A stretch of 64,000 bases of DNA from Actinomycetota bacterium. GTDB taxonomy: Bacteria > Actinomycetota > Thermoleophilia > Solirubrobacterales > Solirubrobacteraceae. A model generated the notes under the pieces. That model was given only the letters and a program-made list of their open reading frames with translations. It was not told where the DNA came from and made no database searches. This document shows positions 16,091 to 24,429 of the stretch, in pieces. The translations under genes were made by a program, and so were the position numbers. Location of the stretch: contig VAXW01000003.1 of the NCBI GenBank assembly GCA_005884115.1, forward strand, positions 310,001 to 374,000, read 5' to 3'. Numbering within the stretch: position 1 is the stretch's first letter; the number at the start of each line of letters is the position of its first letter.

Positions 16091-16954
16091 ATGGGCAAGC
16101 GACGGCTCGACGCGCTGCTGGCCGAGCGCGGACTGTTCCCCTCGCGCAGCCGCGCAGCTGCATCGGTGATGGCCGGCGAGGTCCGCGTGGGCCCGAGCGG
16201 CCGCCGCGCGGCAAAGCCGGGGGAGTTCGTCGACTGCGGCGAGCTGGTGAGCGTCGAGAGGCCTGCGGCCTTCGTCTCGCGCGGCGGGATCAAGCTTGCG
16301 AACGCGCTCGCGGGGCTCGAGCTCGAGGTCAGCGGAAGGCGCGCGCTGGACGTGGGGGCCTCGACGGGCGGCTTCACCGACTGCCTGCTCCAGCACGGGG
16401 CGCGCGAGGTGATCGCGCTGGACGTGGCCTATGGCAGCCTGGATTGGCGCCTTCGCAACGACCCGCGGGTGCGCGTCATCGAGCGAACCAACGCTCGCGC
16501 GCTGGCGCCCTCGATGCTTCCTTTCGCCCCCGACCTCGCAGTTCTCGACGTGTCGTTCATCTCGCTGGCCAAGGTGCTGCCGGCGGTGCTCGCGTGTCTG
16601 GCGCCGGGGTATGACGCGCTCGCGCTCGTCAAGCCGCAGTTCGAGCTCGGGCGCGCGCGTGTCGGCAAAGGCGGCGTCGTGCGCGACGCTGCAGACCGCC
16701 GCGTCGCGCTCCTGGCGGTCGGGCGCGCGGCGCTCGAGGCGGGCGCGGCGGTGCTGGGCTACCACAGCTCGGGCCTGCCCGGCCCGAAGGGCAACCGCGA
16801 GACGTTCATCTGGCTCGGCGACCCCGCCGCCACCGGTCATGGCGCTACGGGACGAAGCCCGCTTCGTGCGCTGATGCCGGGCTCGCGGTCTGCGCTGGCA
16901 GATGCGCAGACGCTCGTGGCGCTCGAGGGGCTCGCGCGCGAGGTCGAGCCGTGA
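16091..16954 (+). CDS. tlyA: TlyA family rRNA 2'-O-methyltransferase
   Basis: The ATG at 16091 (MGKRRLDALLAERGL) is preferred over the upstream GTG at 16073 because homologues start with this motif. The protein has about 287 residues: an S4 RNA-binding domain (residues 1-60) and an FtsJ-like methyltransferase domain with DVGASTGGFTDCLLQHGAREVIALDVAYG (SAM site), DVSFISL and ALVKPQFELGR. Homologues methylate 16S/23S rRNA riboses and affect capreomycin sensitivity. The C-terminal 30 residues are a poorly conserved tail. It precedes nadK as in mycobacteria. Confidence 0.93.
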   Translation: MGKRRLDALLAERGLFPSRSRAAASVMAGEVRVGPSGRRAAKPGEFVDCGELVSVERPAAFVSRGGIKLANALAGLELEVSGRRALDVGASTGGFTDCLLQHGAREVIALDVAYGSLDWRLRNDPRVRVIERTNARALAPSMLPFAPDLAVLDVSFISLAKVLPAVLACLAPGYDALALVKPQFELGRARVGKGGVVRDAADRRVALLAVGRAALEAGAAVLGYHSSGLPGPKGNRETFIWLGDPAATGHGATGRSPLRALMPGSRSALADAQTLVALEGLAREVEP

Positions 16955-16982
16955 GCGTGCGCTCCCAGCCGAGGTCCGACCC

Positions 16983-17882
16983 GTGAGGGAGATGACCGTG
17001 TTCACGCACCGGCGCGTGGACGACACCGCCGAGGGGCTGCGCAGGCTCGCGCAGCTTGCGGCGGACGCCGGCGTGACTCTGCGCTTCGACGAGGAGGAGA
17101 CGCGCAAGCACCGCTTGCCGTCGGGCCCGGGCGTCCTCGCAGACGCGCCGGTAGCCGACGATGTCGAGCTCTGCCTGGTGCTGGGCGGCGACGGCACGAT
17201 CTTGCGCGCTCTGCAGCGCTATGCGGGCACGAGGGTGCCCGTGTTCGCGATCAACTTCGGCGAAATCGGCTTCCTGGCGACGATCGAGCCACGCGAGATC
17301 GAGGAGGGCATGCGGCGGGCGCTGAAGCGCGACTTCGAGCTGCTGCGCCTGCCCGCGATCGTCCTCCAGGACGAGGACGGCGCCGCGCAGGCCGGCAGCG
17401 GGGAGGGAGCTGCGGCGAGCGAGCTCGCCACGAACGCGCGACTGGCGATCAACGATGTCGCCATTCACCGCAAGGTGGGCGAGCGCGTCGCCGAGATCGC
17501 TCTGGCACTCGATGAAGAGGTCGTCGGCAGCGTGCGCTGCGACGGGCTCGTCGTCGCCACGCCCGCCGGATCCACCGGCTACAACCTCGCCAACGGCGGC
17601 CCGGTGATGGCCTGGGGCGTGGAGGGCTTCGTGGTCTCCTTCATCGCCCCGCACTCGCTGACCGCCCGCGCGCTCGTGGCGGCACCCGCGGACCGCCTGA
17701 GGATCCACAATCGCTCGCGCGAGCCGCTCGAGATCGCACTCGACGGGCGCCCGGCGGGCGAGATCCTGCCCGGGGGGCATGTCGACGCGCGCTTCCTGGA
17801 CGCGATCGGGACGCTCGCCCAGCTTCCAGGGTCCTCGTTCTATCGCAGGCTGCGCGACAAGTTCGGCCGCCTGGCCAGCTGA
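16983..17882 (+). CDS. nadK: NAD kinase
   Basis: The track ORF begins inside tlyA; GTG at 16983, or ATG at 16992, gives about 299 residues starting near MTVFTHRRVDDT. Diagnostic motifs are LGGDGTILRAL, the FAINFGEIGFLATI segment, DGLVVATPAGSTGYNLANGGP and the late IAPHSLTARALV. The enzyme phosphorylates NAD to NADP. A Gly/Ala/Glu-rich loop (QAGSGEGAAASE) is inserted in the central domain. In Mycobacterium recN would follow directly; here a signalling block intervenes. Confidence 0.95.
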   Translation: MREMTVFTHRRVDDTAEGLRRLAQLAADAGVTLRFDEEETRKHRLPSGPGVLADAPVADDVELCLVLGGDGTILRALQRYAGTRVPVFAINFGEIGFLATIEPREIEEGMRRALKRDFELLRLPAIVLQDEDGAAQAGSGEGAAASELATNARLAINDVAIHRKVGERVAEIALALDEEVVGSVRCDGLVVATPAGSTGYNLANGGPVMAWGVEGFVVSFIAPHSLTARALVAAPADRLRIHNRSREPLEIALDGRPAGEILPGGHVDARFLDAIGTLAQLPGSSFYRRLRDKFGRLAS

Positions 17883-17906
17883 CGCGCCCTCGGCCTACGC
17901 GAGCGC

Positions 17907-18158
17907 TCAGTGCTCGCCGTTGGCCGAAGCGGCGTGTGCTCGCACGTACGACCCGTCGCGGTGCATCGACGTGATGAAGTCGTCGAGCTGGTCGCGGGCG
18001 AAGCGCCGTTGGCCGCCGGGCGTCCTGTAGCAGCTGATGTGGCCCGAGTCGGTCCAGCGGCGGATTGTTGCGAGCGACACGCCCAGGTAGCGCGCCGCCT
18101 GAGAGCTCGTGAAGACGAGCTGGCGGGCGTTGCTTGGAAGCATTGCGCTGGGGGGCAT
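17907..18158 (-). CDS. BldC/excisionase-like helix-turn-helix protein
   Basis: The ATG at 18158 has GAGG six bases upstream and gives an 83-residue protein; the longer track ORF adds an Arg-rich, unlikely N-terminus. Residues 14-65 form a MerR-like winged HTH: LVFTSSQAARYLGVSLATIRRWTDSGHISCYRTPGGQRRFARDQLDDFI. This is the layout of BldC-type developmental regulators and of excisionase-family proteins. BldC proteins bind direct repeats head-to-tail. No effector domain is present. It is convergent with nadK. The target is unknown; no integrase gene lies immediately beside it. Confidence 0.75.
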   Translation of the reverse strand: MPPSAMLPSNARQLVFTSSQAARYLGVSLATIRRWTDSGHISCYRTPGGQRRFARDQLDDFITSMHRDGSYVRAHAASANGEH

Positions 18159-18449
18159 GAGTGGCCTCGTGGTTGCTTTTCTGGTTGTTGTCGGTCGTCC
18201 GGTGCGTATAGGCGGCGGCTCTGCGGGCCTCCTGCTGCGCGCGCCGGCTGTATCAGTCATCGGCCGCGCCGAGCGGTGGGTTGAGCGCCGCTTAGCTTTG
18301 TGGACGTTTCGTCCACTCGCCGCGCGCCGCGGGCCCGGCGAACCGCGGCGGGGCGTGGCGAACCGCCGCCGGGGCCGCGCGGCGCCGCTGAGCCCGCGCG
18401 CCGCTGCCGCGGGGTGGTGCAAACATTCGTGCAGGATCCTCGTCAAAGT

Positions 18450-18663
18450 TGGACATCCCGCCGAAAAGTGCGCTAGTCTTACGCGAACCTACTCACATGA
18501 GGCCGTACGCCTGTGGATGGAGACAAACAGGGGGGCCGCACGACTGGGCCGCGGCCTAGAGAAGGGAGCGCAAACCATGAGGAAGCCGCACGGCGGTTAA
18601 CCCATAAAGTCGTAAGCTGGGTCTGAGGGCGTCTTGCCGGAAGCGCGACGCTCTCATTCCTGT
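18450..18663 (+). ncRNA. candidate small RNA or mini-ORF transcript
   Basis: In this gap a possible promoter (TGGACA 18450-18455, 18-bp spacer, TAGTCT 18474-18479) is followed about 145 bases later by a hairpin, GAGGGCGTC and GACGCTCTC, at 18625-18655 that pairs fully, with one G-U, only as plus-strand RNA and leads into ATTCCTGTTT. Between them GAAGGGAG precedes an ATG at 18577 that opens a 7-codon frame (MRKPHGG, stop 18598-18600). No plus-strand gene follows for 3 kb, so this would be a free-standing transcript of about 180 nt. I do not recognise a known RNA family. The overlapping 163-residue track ORF looks like a shadow. Confidence 0.4.
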
Positions 18664-18727
18664 TTAAAGAAGGGCGCTGTTCGCGGGGCGTCGTCCTCGG
18701 TGAGGGCGGTGATGATCGTGCGACGCG

Positions 18728-20149
18728 TCAGTCGCGCTGCCGCAGGCGCATCGCGACGGGGCTCCGCCCGGCATCCGATTGCGGCTGTGCCATCTTCCGC
18801 ACGCGATTCTCGAACGACAGCTCGGTGCGGTAGTCCGCTTCCTGCCCGAACGTGAGGCCCTTGCGTTCGAGCAGCGCGATAAAGGTCTCCACCAGCGTGG
18901 CATCGAGCTGCGCGCCGGCGATTCTGCGCAGCTCGGCGATCGCCTCCTCCGGCGGCATCGGCGGGCCGTACGTTTCGCGCTTGGTCATCGTGTCGTAGAT
19001 GCTGCACACGGCCACGATGCGCGACGCCAGCGGGATCTCCGAGCCGATCAGGCCCGCGGGATAGCCCGTGCCGTCCATGCGCTCGTGGTGGTAGAGGATC
19101 CCGTCGGCGACGGGCCCGAAGCCGTCGAACTTGCCCACCATCATGGCGCCGTCCTGCGGATGGCGGCGGATGACCGCCCAATCGGCGTCGGTGAGCTGCT
19201 CGGGGTGCAGGATGCGGTCCGACCACGTGAACTTGCCGATGTCGTGGAGCAGCCCCGTCAGGTGAATGGCTTCCTGCTCTTCCTCGTCGCAGCCGACCTC
19301 GATCGCGAGCGCCTTTGCATAGCTCGCCACGGCGGCGCCGTGGCGCAGTGCGGTGGGATCGCGCAGGCCGAGGCCCTCCATGAACGTCGACGGAACGGCC
19401 CACTGGAACGAGGCCAGCTGGCGCGTGCGCCTGTCGAGCTGTTCGGCGCGCTGCTCGGAGCGCATGAGGGCGACCGTCAGGTGGCGGAAGATCAGCAAGA
19501 CGGGGATCGCCGCGAACAGGGCGGGCATGCCGATGGCTCTGTAGGCGATTGCGAGCACGATCGCGATGACGCCCACCGACAGCTCGCTTGGAAGCGTCGG
19601 CAGGAACAGCTCGCGGACGGCCCGCTTGGGCCGGCGGCCGTCGCGCACCAGCAGCTCGGGAACGAAGAGGACGAAGTTGACGACGAGCAGCACGAACGCG
19701 CCGGCGAGCAGGATCAGCCCGAAGACGACGCTCTCCGAGGCAGAGTGGTGGTCCATGCCCGCGACGTCGCCGGCGAGCGCACGCACGATGAGGCCGGCGA
19801 CGAAGGCGGCGACGCCGAACACCACGAAGTTGTTGAGCCACGTCGAGAGCGGGCGCCCGCGAACGGCGGAGTTGACCCCGATCGCGGTCACGCCGCAGAG
19901 CGCCGCCGGCCCTGGGCCGAGCAGCCCCATGGCGAGCGTCATGACCCCCAGCGAGGAGCTGAGGACGCCGGCGCTCGTCTCGACCGTGAACCACTCGCCG
20001 CCGGCCGCCAGCCCGATCAGCAGCGCCAGCAGGCTCATCGGGTGCCATTCGTCCGCGTGCGACAGGAGTGCCCCCAGCACCACAGTGCCGGCGAGCAGCA
20101 CGACCTCAGCGCTCCAGAAGAGGTGTTTTATGAGCTTTCGCGCAGGCAT
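18728..20149 (-). CDS. membrane HD-GYP domain protein (c-di-GMP phosphodiesterase-like)
   Basis: This 473-residue protein has an N-terminal half of about seven hydrophobic segments (for example VVLLAGTVVLGALL, VSVIGVNS-flanking helices and IAIVLAIAYRAIGMPALFAAIPVLLIF), resembling a MASE-type sensor. The C-terminal half is an HD-GYP phosphohydrolase with LLHDIGKF and HHERMDGTGYP both intact and YDTMTKRETY downstream. The family hydrolyses cyclic di-GMP. The degenerate GGDEF protein 4 kb away suggests a local second-messenger theme. It begins shortly upstream of the 3' end of the MFS gene on the same strand. Confidence 0.88.
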   Translation of the reverse strand: MPARKLIKHLFWSAEVVLLAGTVVLGALLSHADEWHPMSLLALLIGLAAGGEWFTVETSAGVLSSSLGVMTLAMGLLGPGPAALCGVTAIGVNSAVRGRPLSTWLNNFVVFGVAAFVAGLIVRALAGDVAGMDHHSASESVVFGLILLAGAFVLLVVNFVLFVPELLVRDGRRPKRAVRELFLPTLPSELSVGVIAIVLAIAYRAIGMPALFAAIPVLLIFRHLTVALMRSEQRAEQLDRRTRQLASFQWAVPSTFMEGLGLRDPTALRHGAAVASYAKALAIEVGCDEEEQEAIHLTGLLHDIGKFTWSDRILHPEQLTDADWAVIRRHPQDGAMMVGKFDGFGPVADGILYHHERMDGTGYPAGLIGSEIPLASRIVAVCSIYDTMTKRETYGPPMPPEEAIAELRRIAGAQLDATLVETFIALLERKGLTFGQEADYRTELSFENRVRKMAQPQSDAGRSPVAMRLRQRD

Positions 20150-20290
20150 GTGGACCTCTGTAGTCCTTAACGGCCCTCAGCGCGTCGTACTTGAGGTGCT
20201 CGACAAGTGTCGGCCGGCAGGACGCCGCATGCCCGTCGCCCGTTCCCTGCGCCGGCGCGCCAGCGACCGTCCGGCGTGCGCTGGCGCCCT

Positions 20291-21661
20291 CTACTCGGGG
20301 GCGGGATGCCCGGGCACGAGAGCCTCGGGGCGAGCGCGGCTGAGCTGCGCCTCCGGGGTCGCCGGTGCCCCCGCCGCCTGGCGCCCGAGGCCCAGCCTGG
20401 TCAGGCGCGCGAACGCGATCGTGGTCGCCAGCGTGCCCGCTCCGGCAACGGCGAAGGCGGTGCGCGTGGAGGTGATCCCGACGAGCGCTCCGCCGAGCGG
20501 CAGGCCGACGGCGAGGCACAGGGCGGCGAGGGATTCGACCGCCCCCATCAGGCGCCCGTGGAGGGGTTGCGGTGTCATCCGCTGCACGAGGCTGATGATC
20601 GACGGCCACTCCAGCCCGTTGCCGAGGCCGCCGAGGAAGGAACCGATGCACCCGAGTGCCAGCGTCGGCGCCAAAGCCATCCCCACGAATCCCGCCCCGA
20701 GCGAGAAGATGCCGAGCGTGAGCAGCACGGCGAGCGAGCGCCGCACCGAGCGAGCGAAGATGACGCTCGCGAGCACCGCGCCCGCGCCCCACGCCGTCAC
20801 GAGCAGGCCGTACCCGCGGTCGCCGGCGTGCAGCGTGTCCTTGGCGTAAGCCACCTCGATCGGCGCGGCGGCCTGGATGAACAGCAGCGCTACGAGCTCG
20901 GCGAGCAGCAAGGGGCGCAAGAGCGGCGCCTCGTTTATGTGGCTCCAGGCCGCACGCAGCCGAGCGCGCACCGAGTGCTCGCCCGCCGCCTCGACGTGCG
21001 GGTGCATGTCGATCAGCGCGGCGCCGCACAGCACGAACGTGGCGACGTCGATGTAGAGCGTCGCGGGTGCGCCCGCGGCTGCGACCACGAGCCCGCCCAG
21101 CACGGGCCCACCGACGAACGAGATCGAGAAGGCCACGTTGAGCGTCGCGTTGGCGCGGCGCTCAGCCTCGTGTGCTTCCCCCTCGACCTCCTCGGACGAT
21201 CGCGCGCCCGCGCTGCGCTCGGTGGCGTGCCGGCGGGCCGTTCGCGCCAGCTCGGCGCGCAGCAGTGAGTTCGCAGCGAGCGCCGCTGTCCCGTCGAGCA
21301 GCGCCAGCAGCAGCACGGCCGGCAGCCAGAAGCGCGACAGCAGGATCGCCAGCGCGGCGGTGACGAGCGCCTCGAAGAGGTAAAGGCGGCTGAGCTCGCT
21401 GCGGCGCGAGGAAGCCTCCACGCGCGCGACGAGCGGAGGGACCAGCAAGGCGGGCAGCGCCTGCCACGCGAGCAGCAGCGCGGCGACAGCGAGCGCGTCA
21501 TGCGTGTGGTCGAACACGGCCAGCGAGAGCGCGACCAGCCCCATCCAGCTCCCAAGGCGATTGACCGTGTAGGCGACGATGATGCGCCGCAGACGCCGGG
21601 ATCGCAGCGGCGAGTCCGCCGCGGGGGAGGATCCCGAGGGGTTGGCGGCCGCCTGAGGCAC
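20291..21661 (-). CDS. MFS transporter
   Basis: This 456-residue protein has about 12 hydrophobic segments in two halves, with a central hydrophilic loop (RRHATERSAGARSSEEVEGEAHEAERR). The layout and motifs such as GPVLGGLVVAAAG and FLGGLGNGLEWPSIISLVQR fit the MFS_3/enterobactin-exporter-like group of drug or metabolite exporters. Substrate cannot be inferred. It is divergent from the response regulator gene, with a 180-bp shared upstream region. Confidence 0.85.
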   Translation of the reverse strand: MPQAAANPSGSSPAADSPLRSRRLRRIIVAYTVNRLGSWMGLVALSLAVFDHTHDALAVAALLLAWQALPALLVPPLVARVEASSRRSELSRLYLFEALVTAALAILLSRFWLPAVLLLALLDGTAALAANSLLRAELARTARRHATERSAGARSSEEVEGEAHEAERRANATLNVAFSISFVGGPVLGGLVVAAAGAPATLYIDVATFVLCGAALIDMHPHVEAAGEHSVRARLRAAWSHINEAPLLRPLLLAELVALLFIQAAAPIEVAYAKDTLHAGDRGYGLLVTAWGAGAVLASVIFARSVRRSLAVLLTLGIFSLGAGFVGMALAPTLALGCIGSFLGGLGNGLEWPSIISLVQRMTPQPLHGRLMGAVESLAALCLAVGLPLGGALVGITSTRTAFAVAGAGTLATTIAFARLTRLGLGRQAAGAPATPEAQLSRARPEALVPGHPAPE

Positions 21662-21842
21662 GCCGCCACGCTAGCGGGTGTTCGCGGGCCGGTCGATCGG
21701 TGCACGGTCGGTGGCGCCGCGCGCGCCGCGCCCGCGCGACGACGCCCGGCGGCTAGGGGCTGTCGTCTGAAAGGTGCAGCTCCGCGTCGTCCTGCGCGGC
21801 CCTCGCGATCGGTCCAGTGCACGCGCTAGCGTGTCCTTCAGC

Positions 21843-22499
21843 ATGGACGAGCCGACCTCTGGCGTGCCGCGGCCGATCAGCGTGATCATCGCCGACGATC
21901 ACTCGGTCGTGCGGGACGGCATTCGCACCGTGCTCGAACGCGAGGACGGCGAGTTCCGCGTGGTGGCTGAAGCGGCGGACGTTCCCTCGACGATCAGCGC
22001 GGTGCGCGAGCACCGTCCCGACCTGCTGACGCTTGATCTGACGATGCCCGGAGGGTCGAGCCTCGGCGCGCTGCCCGCCTGCTTCATGGCTCACCCAGAT
22101 CTGGCCGTCGCGATCCTGACCATGCGCGAGGATCCCGAGTACGCGCGACAGGCCCTGCGCGCGGGTGCCCGCAGCTACGTGCTCAAGGAGGCCGAGCCGG
22201 CTGAGCTCTTGCAGGCGTTCCGGCTCGCGGTCGCCGGGGGCAACTACCTGCACCCGCGCCTCGGCGCGCTGCTGGCCGCCGGCGAGCAGCGCGACTCGGA
22301 TGACGTTGCGCTCTCCGATCGCGAGCGCGAGGTGGTACGGCTCATCGCCAACGGCTACACCAACCCGCAGATCGCCGAACAGCTGCACGTCGCGGAGCGC
22401 ACCGTGAAGACGTACCGTGCGCGTGCGATCGAGAAGCTCGGCTTCTCTTCGCGCGCCGAGATCACCGCCTACGTGCGCCGCGTGGGTCTAGCCGACTAG
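21843..22499 (+). CDS. NarL/FixJ-family response regulator
   Basis: The ATG at 21843 gives a 218-residue protein. Residues 12-130 are a receiver domain: the acidic pair in IIADDHSVVRDGI, the phospho-acceptor region LLTLDLTMPGG, and YVLKEAEPAEL with the conserved Lys. Residues 150-215 are a LuxR-type HTH: LSDREREVVRLIANGYTNPQIAEQLHVAERTVKTYRARAIEKLGF. It probably activates transcription when phosphorylated by the kinase encoded convergently just downstream. Stop-to-stop distance to that kinase is 50 bases. Confidence 0.93.
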   Translation: MDEPTSGVPRPISVIIADDHSVVRDGIRTVLEREDGEFRVVAEAADVPSTISAVREHRPDLLTLDLTMPGGSSLGALPACFMAHPDLAVAILTMREDPEYARQALRAGARSYVLKEAEPAELLQAFRLAVAGGNYLHPRLGALLAAGEQRDSDDVALSDREREVVRLIANGYTNPQIAEQLHVAERTVKTYRARAIEKLGFSSRAEITAYVRRVGLAD

Positions 22500-22549
22500 C
22501 AGCTGGCGCTGCTCGACTCCGCCACTGCCAGCCCCGGCGAGCTTCCCCG

Positions 22550-23689
22550 CTAGTGCGCGGCCCGCGGCGCGGGGCGCCCCGAGAGCGGGACGGTCAGGCG
22601 CACGGTCGTGCCGCGTTCGGGCGCGGGGAGGAACTCGAGCTCGCCTCCCACGAGCTCCGCGCGCTCGCGCATGCCGCCCATCCCGAAGCCGCCCTCGAGC
22701 CCGTCGCCGCGCGGGCCGAGAGCCGAGGCATCGGGCATGCCCTTGCCGTCGTCGGTCACCGAGGCGCGGATCGTCCCGTTCTCTTCTGTCACCCTGACCA
22801 CGGCTCTGGTGGCTTCGGCGTGGCGGCTGACGTTCGTGAGCGCCTCCTGCACGATGCGGTAGACGGTGCTCTCGAGCTCGGCGTCGAGCCGCCGCTGGCC
22901 GGCGCCATCGCCGCCGCCGTCCGCCTCCTGCTCGGCGAGCTCGATCTCGGTCGTAACGTCGAGGCCCTCTATCGCCTGGGCGCGACGCGCGAGCGCCTGC
23001 AGCGCGGCTGCCAGACCGAGGTCGTCGAGCGCCGCCGGGCGAAGCTCGGTGATCAGATGGCGAAGGCCGTCGATCTCGTGCCCGAGGCCCTCGAGCGCCT
23101 CGTCGACGGCCGTTGCGAGCCTCTGGGGGTCGCCGGCGTCGCGCGCGCTGGCGAGCGCAAGCCGCAGCGCGCCGATGCCCTGGATGCTTTCGTCGTGGAT
23201 CTCGCGTGCCCAGCGCGTGCGCTCGCGCTCGCGTGCCTCCATGCCGTAGCGCAGCCGCTCGATCTCCACCGAGCGCTCCGCAACGAGCCGCTCACCGACG
23301 CTCGAGGCGAAGGCCGCCAAGCTCTCGTGGTCCTCGCGGCGGAAGCTGCCGTCGCTGCGCAGCGCGATCACGAGGCCCCCGCCGTAGCCCTCCATGCTGA
23401 GGGGCTCGACATGCGCCGAGCGGGCTTCCAGGCCGAGCTCGTACAGCCACGCCGCCTCCTCGCCGCGTGGCCGGTCGAGCGCCAGCGGGCGTCCCTCGCG
23501 ATACAGCGCTCCGAGCGCCGTCCCCTCCACGGGCGTGATGCGCAGGCGCGCGGTCGCCTCGCCGGCGGTGGCGGCCACCCGCAGCTCGTCGCGGTCCTCG
23601 ATCAGGATCAGCACGGTGTCGGCGTTGGACAGGGCGAGGCCGCGGCCTGCCATCAGCCGCAGCAGCCACAGCTCCGATCCGGAAAGCAC
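22550..23689 (-). CDS. GAF-domain sensor histidine kinase (HisKA_3 type)
   Basis: Starting at a GTG (23689), this 379-residue soluble kinase has an N-terminal GAF-like domain (residues about 10-145), a dimerisation/phosphoacceptor helix with REIHDESIQGIGALRLAL, the marker ITELRPAALDDLGLAAAL, and an HATPase_c domain with EALTNVSRHAEA and VTDDGKGMP. This is the NarL-partner kinase class, matching the convergent response regulator. No membrane segment is present, so the signal is probably cytoplasmic. It lies 8 bases after the degenerate GGDEF gene and is probably co-transcribed with it. Confidence 0.92.
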   Translation of the reverse strand: MLSGSELWLLRLMAGRGLALSNADTVLILIEDRDELRVAATAGEATARLRITPVEGTALGALYREGRPLALDRPRGEEAAWLYELGLEARSAHVEPLSMEGYGGGLVIALRSDGSFRREDHESLAAFASSVGERLVAERSVEIERLRYGMEARERERTRWAREIHDESIQGIGALRLALASARDAGDPQRLATAVDEALEGLGHEIDGLRHLITELRPAALDDLGLAAALQALARRAQAIEGLDVTTEIELAEQEADGGGDGAGQRRLDAELESTVYRIVQEALTNVSRHAEATRAVVRVTEENGTIRASVTDDGKGMPDASALGPRGDGLEGGFGMGGMRERAELVGGELEFLPAPERGTTVRLTVPLSGRPAPRAAH

Positions 23690-23697
23690 GACCTGGA

Positions 23698-24249
23698 TTA
23701 TGAAGGCCCCGGCCGACCGAGCGCGGGGGGTGAGGCCGCGGCGAGCGAAGGCAGGGCGTTGCTGTGCGTTGGTCGCGCGGCCACGCGCGCCTGCCTCAGC
23801 AGGTCCTCGTCGCTAAGCTCGCTGCGCCAAGTGGCCAGTCCGACGGAGATCTCGAGCGGGCGGCGCTCGCCGTCGGCTTCGACCTTGATCGTGCGCAGGC
23901 GCTCGAGCGCGCGCCGCGCGACGATCTCGCCGCGCGGTCCGTCCGCGCCCGGGAGCAGGATCAAGAGCTCGCTCTCGCTCGGCCGCCCGACGCGGTCGAA
24001 GCCGCGCAGCTGGGGGCGCAGCGCGGCGCCCACGTAGGCGAGCGTCTGCTCGGAGAGCTCCTCTCCGTGGTCGCGCGCGAGGGCCTCGAGGTTGCCGACG
24101 GTCACCAGCAGGCAGCTGAGGGGCGTCCCGTGGCGGCCCGCGCGGTTGATCTCCTCCTGCAGGCGCTCCCTCAGCGCGGGGGCCGACAGCAGCGCGACCC
24201 TGCCCGCCGAAGGCGGTTCATTGTTTTGGTTTGTCTCGTTGGCAGCCAT
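23698..24249 (-). CDS. degenerate GGDEF-like protein
   Basis: This 183-residue protein begins MAANETNQNNEPPSAGRVALLSAPALRERLQEEINRAGRHGTPLSCLLVTVGNLEALARDHGEELSEQTLAYVGAAL, which follows the diguanylate cyclase fold (LTGLxNR-type entry, then helix and strand). The position expected to read RxGGDEFxxLLP reads RPSESELLILLPG, so the catalytic GGDEF is lost. The C-terminal ISVGLATW strand is retained. It is therefore unlikely to make c-di-GMP and may bind nucleotide or act as a partner of the adjacent histidine kinase. It is divergent from recN. Confidence 0.7.
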   Translation of the reverse strand: MAANETNQNNEPPSAGRVALLSAPALRERLQEEINRAGRHGTPLSCLLVTVGNLEALARDHGEELSEQTLAYVGAALRPQLRGFDRVGRPSESELLILLPGADGPRGEIVARRALERLRTIKVEADGERRPLEISVGLATWRSELSDEDLLRQARVAARPTHSNALPSLAAASPPALGRPGPS

Positions 24250-24429
24250 GCCGTGGGCGGAGGTGGTCCGGGGTGGTCTCCTCTGCGGCGGTGGATCCGT
24301 CCCCGCTGGGTGGGGACAGAGTACGCCTCTTTATCGTCATCGAAGCCCGCTCGCTACAGCCCCGTCACGCGCCCTGCGCGTAGCCCGTCGGCGCGCGCTC
24401 CGTCGGGGAGCGCTGCTAGGAATCGCACG

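Noticed and set aside
18109-18600. 163-residue plus-strand ORF
   Set aside because: It overlaps the HTH gene antisense, has Arg/Ala-rich shadow composition and no SD. Only its last seven codons with their own SD are noted as a mini-ORF.
18481-18610. Possible c-di-GMP (GEMM) riboswitch near the HD-GYP gene
   Set aside because: The GCAAACC fragment looked suggestive, but the other conserved blocks are absent and the strand is opposite to the HD-GYP gene.
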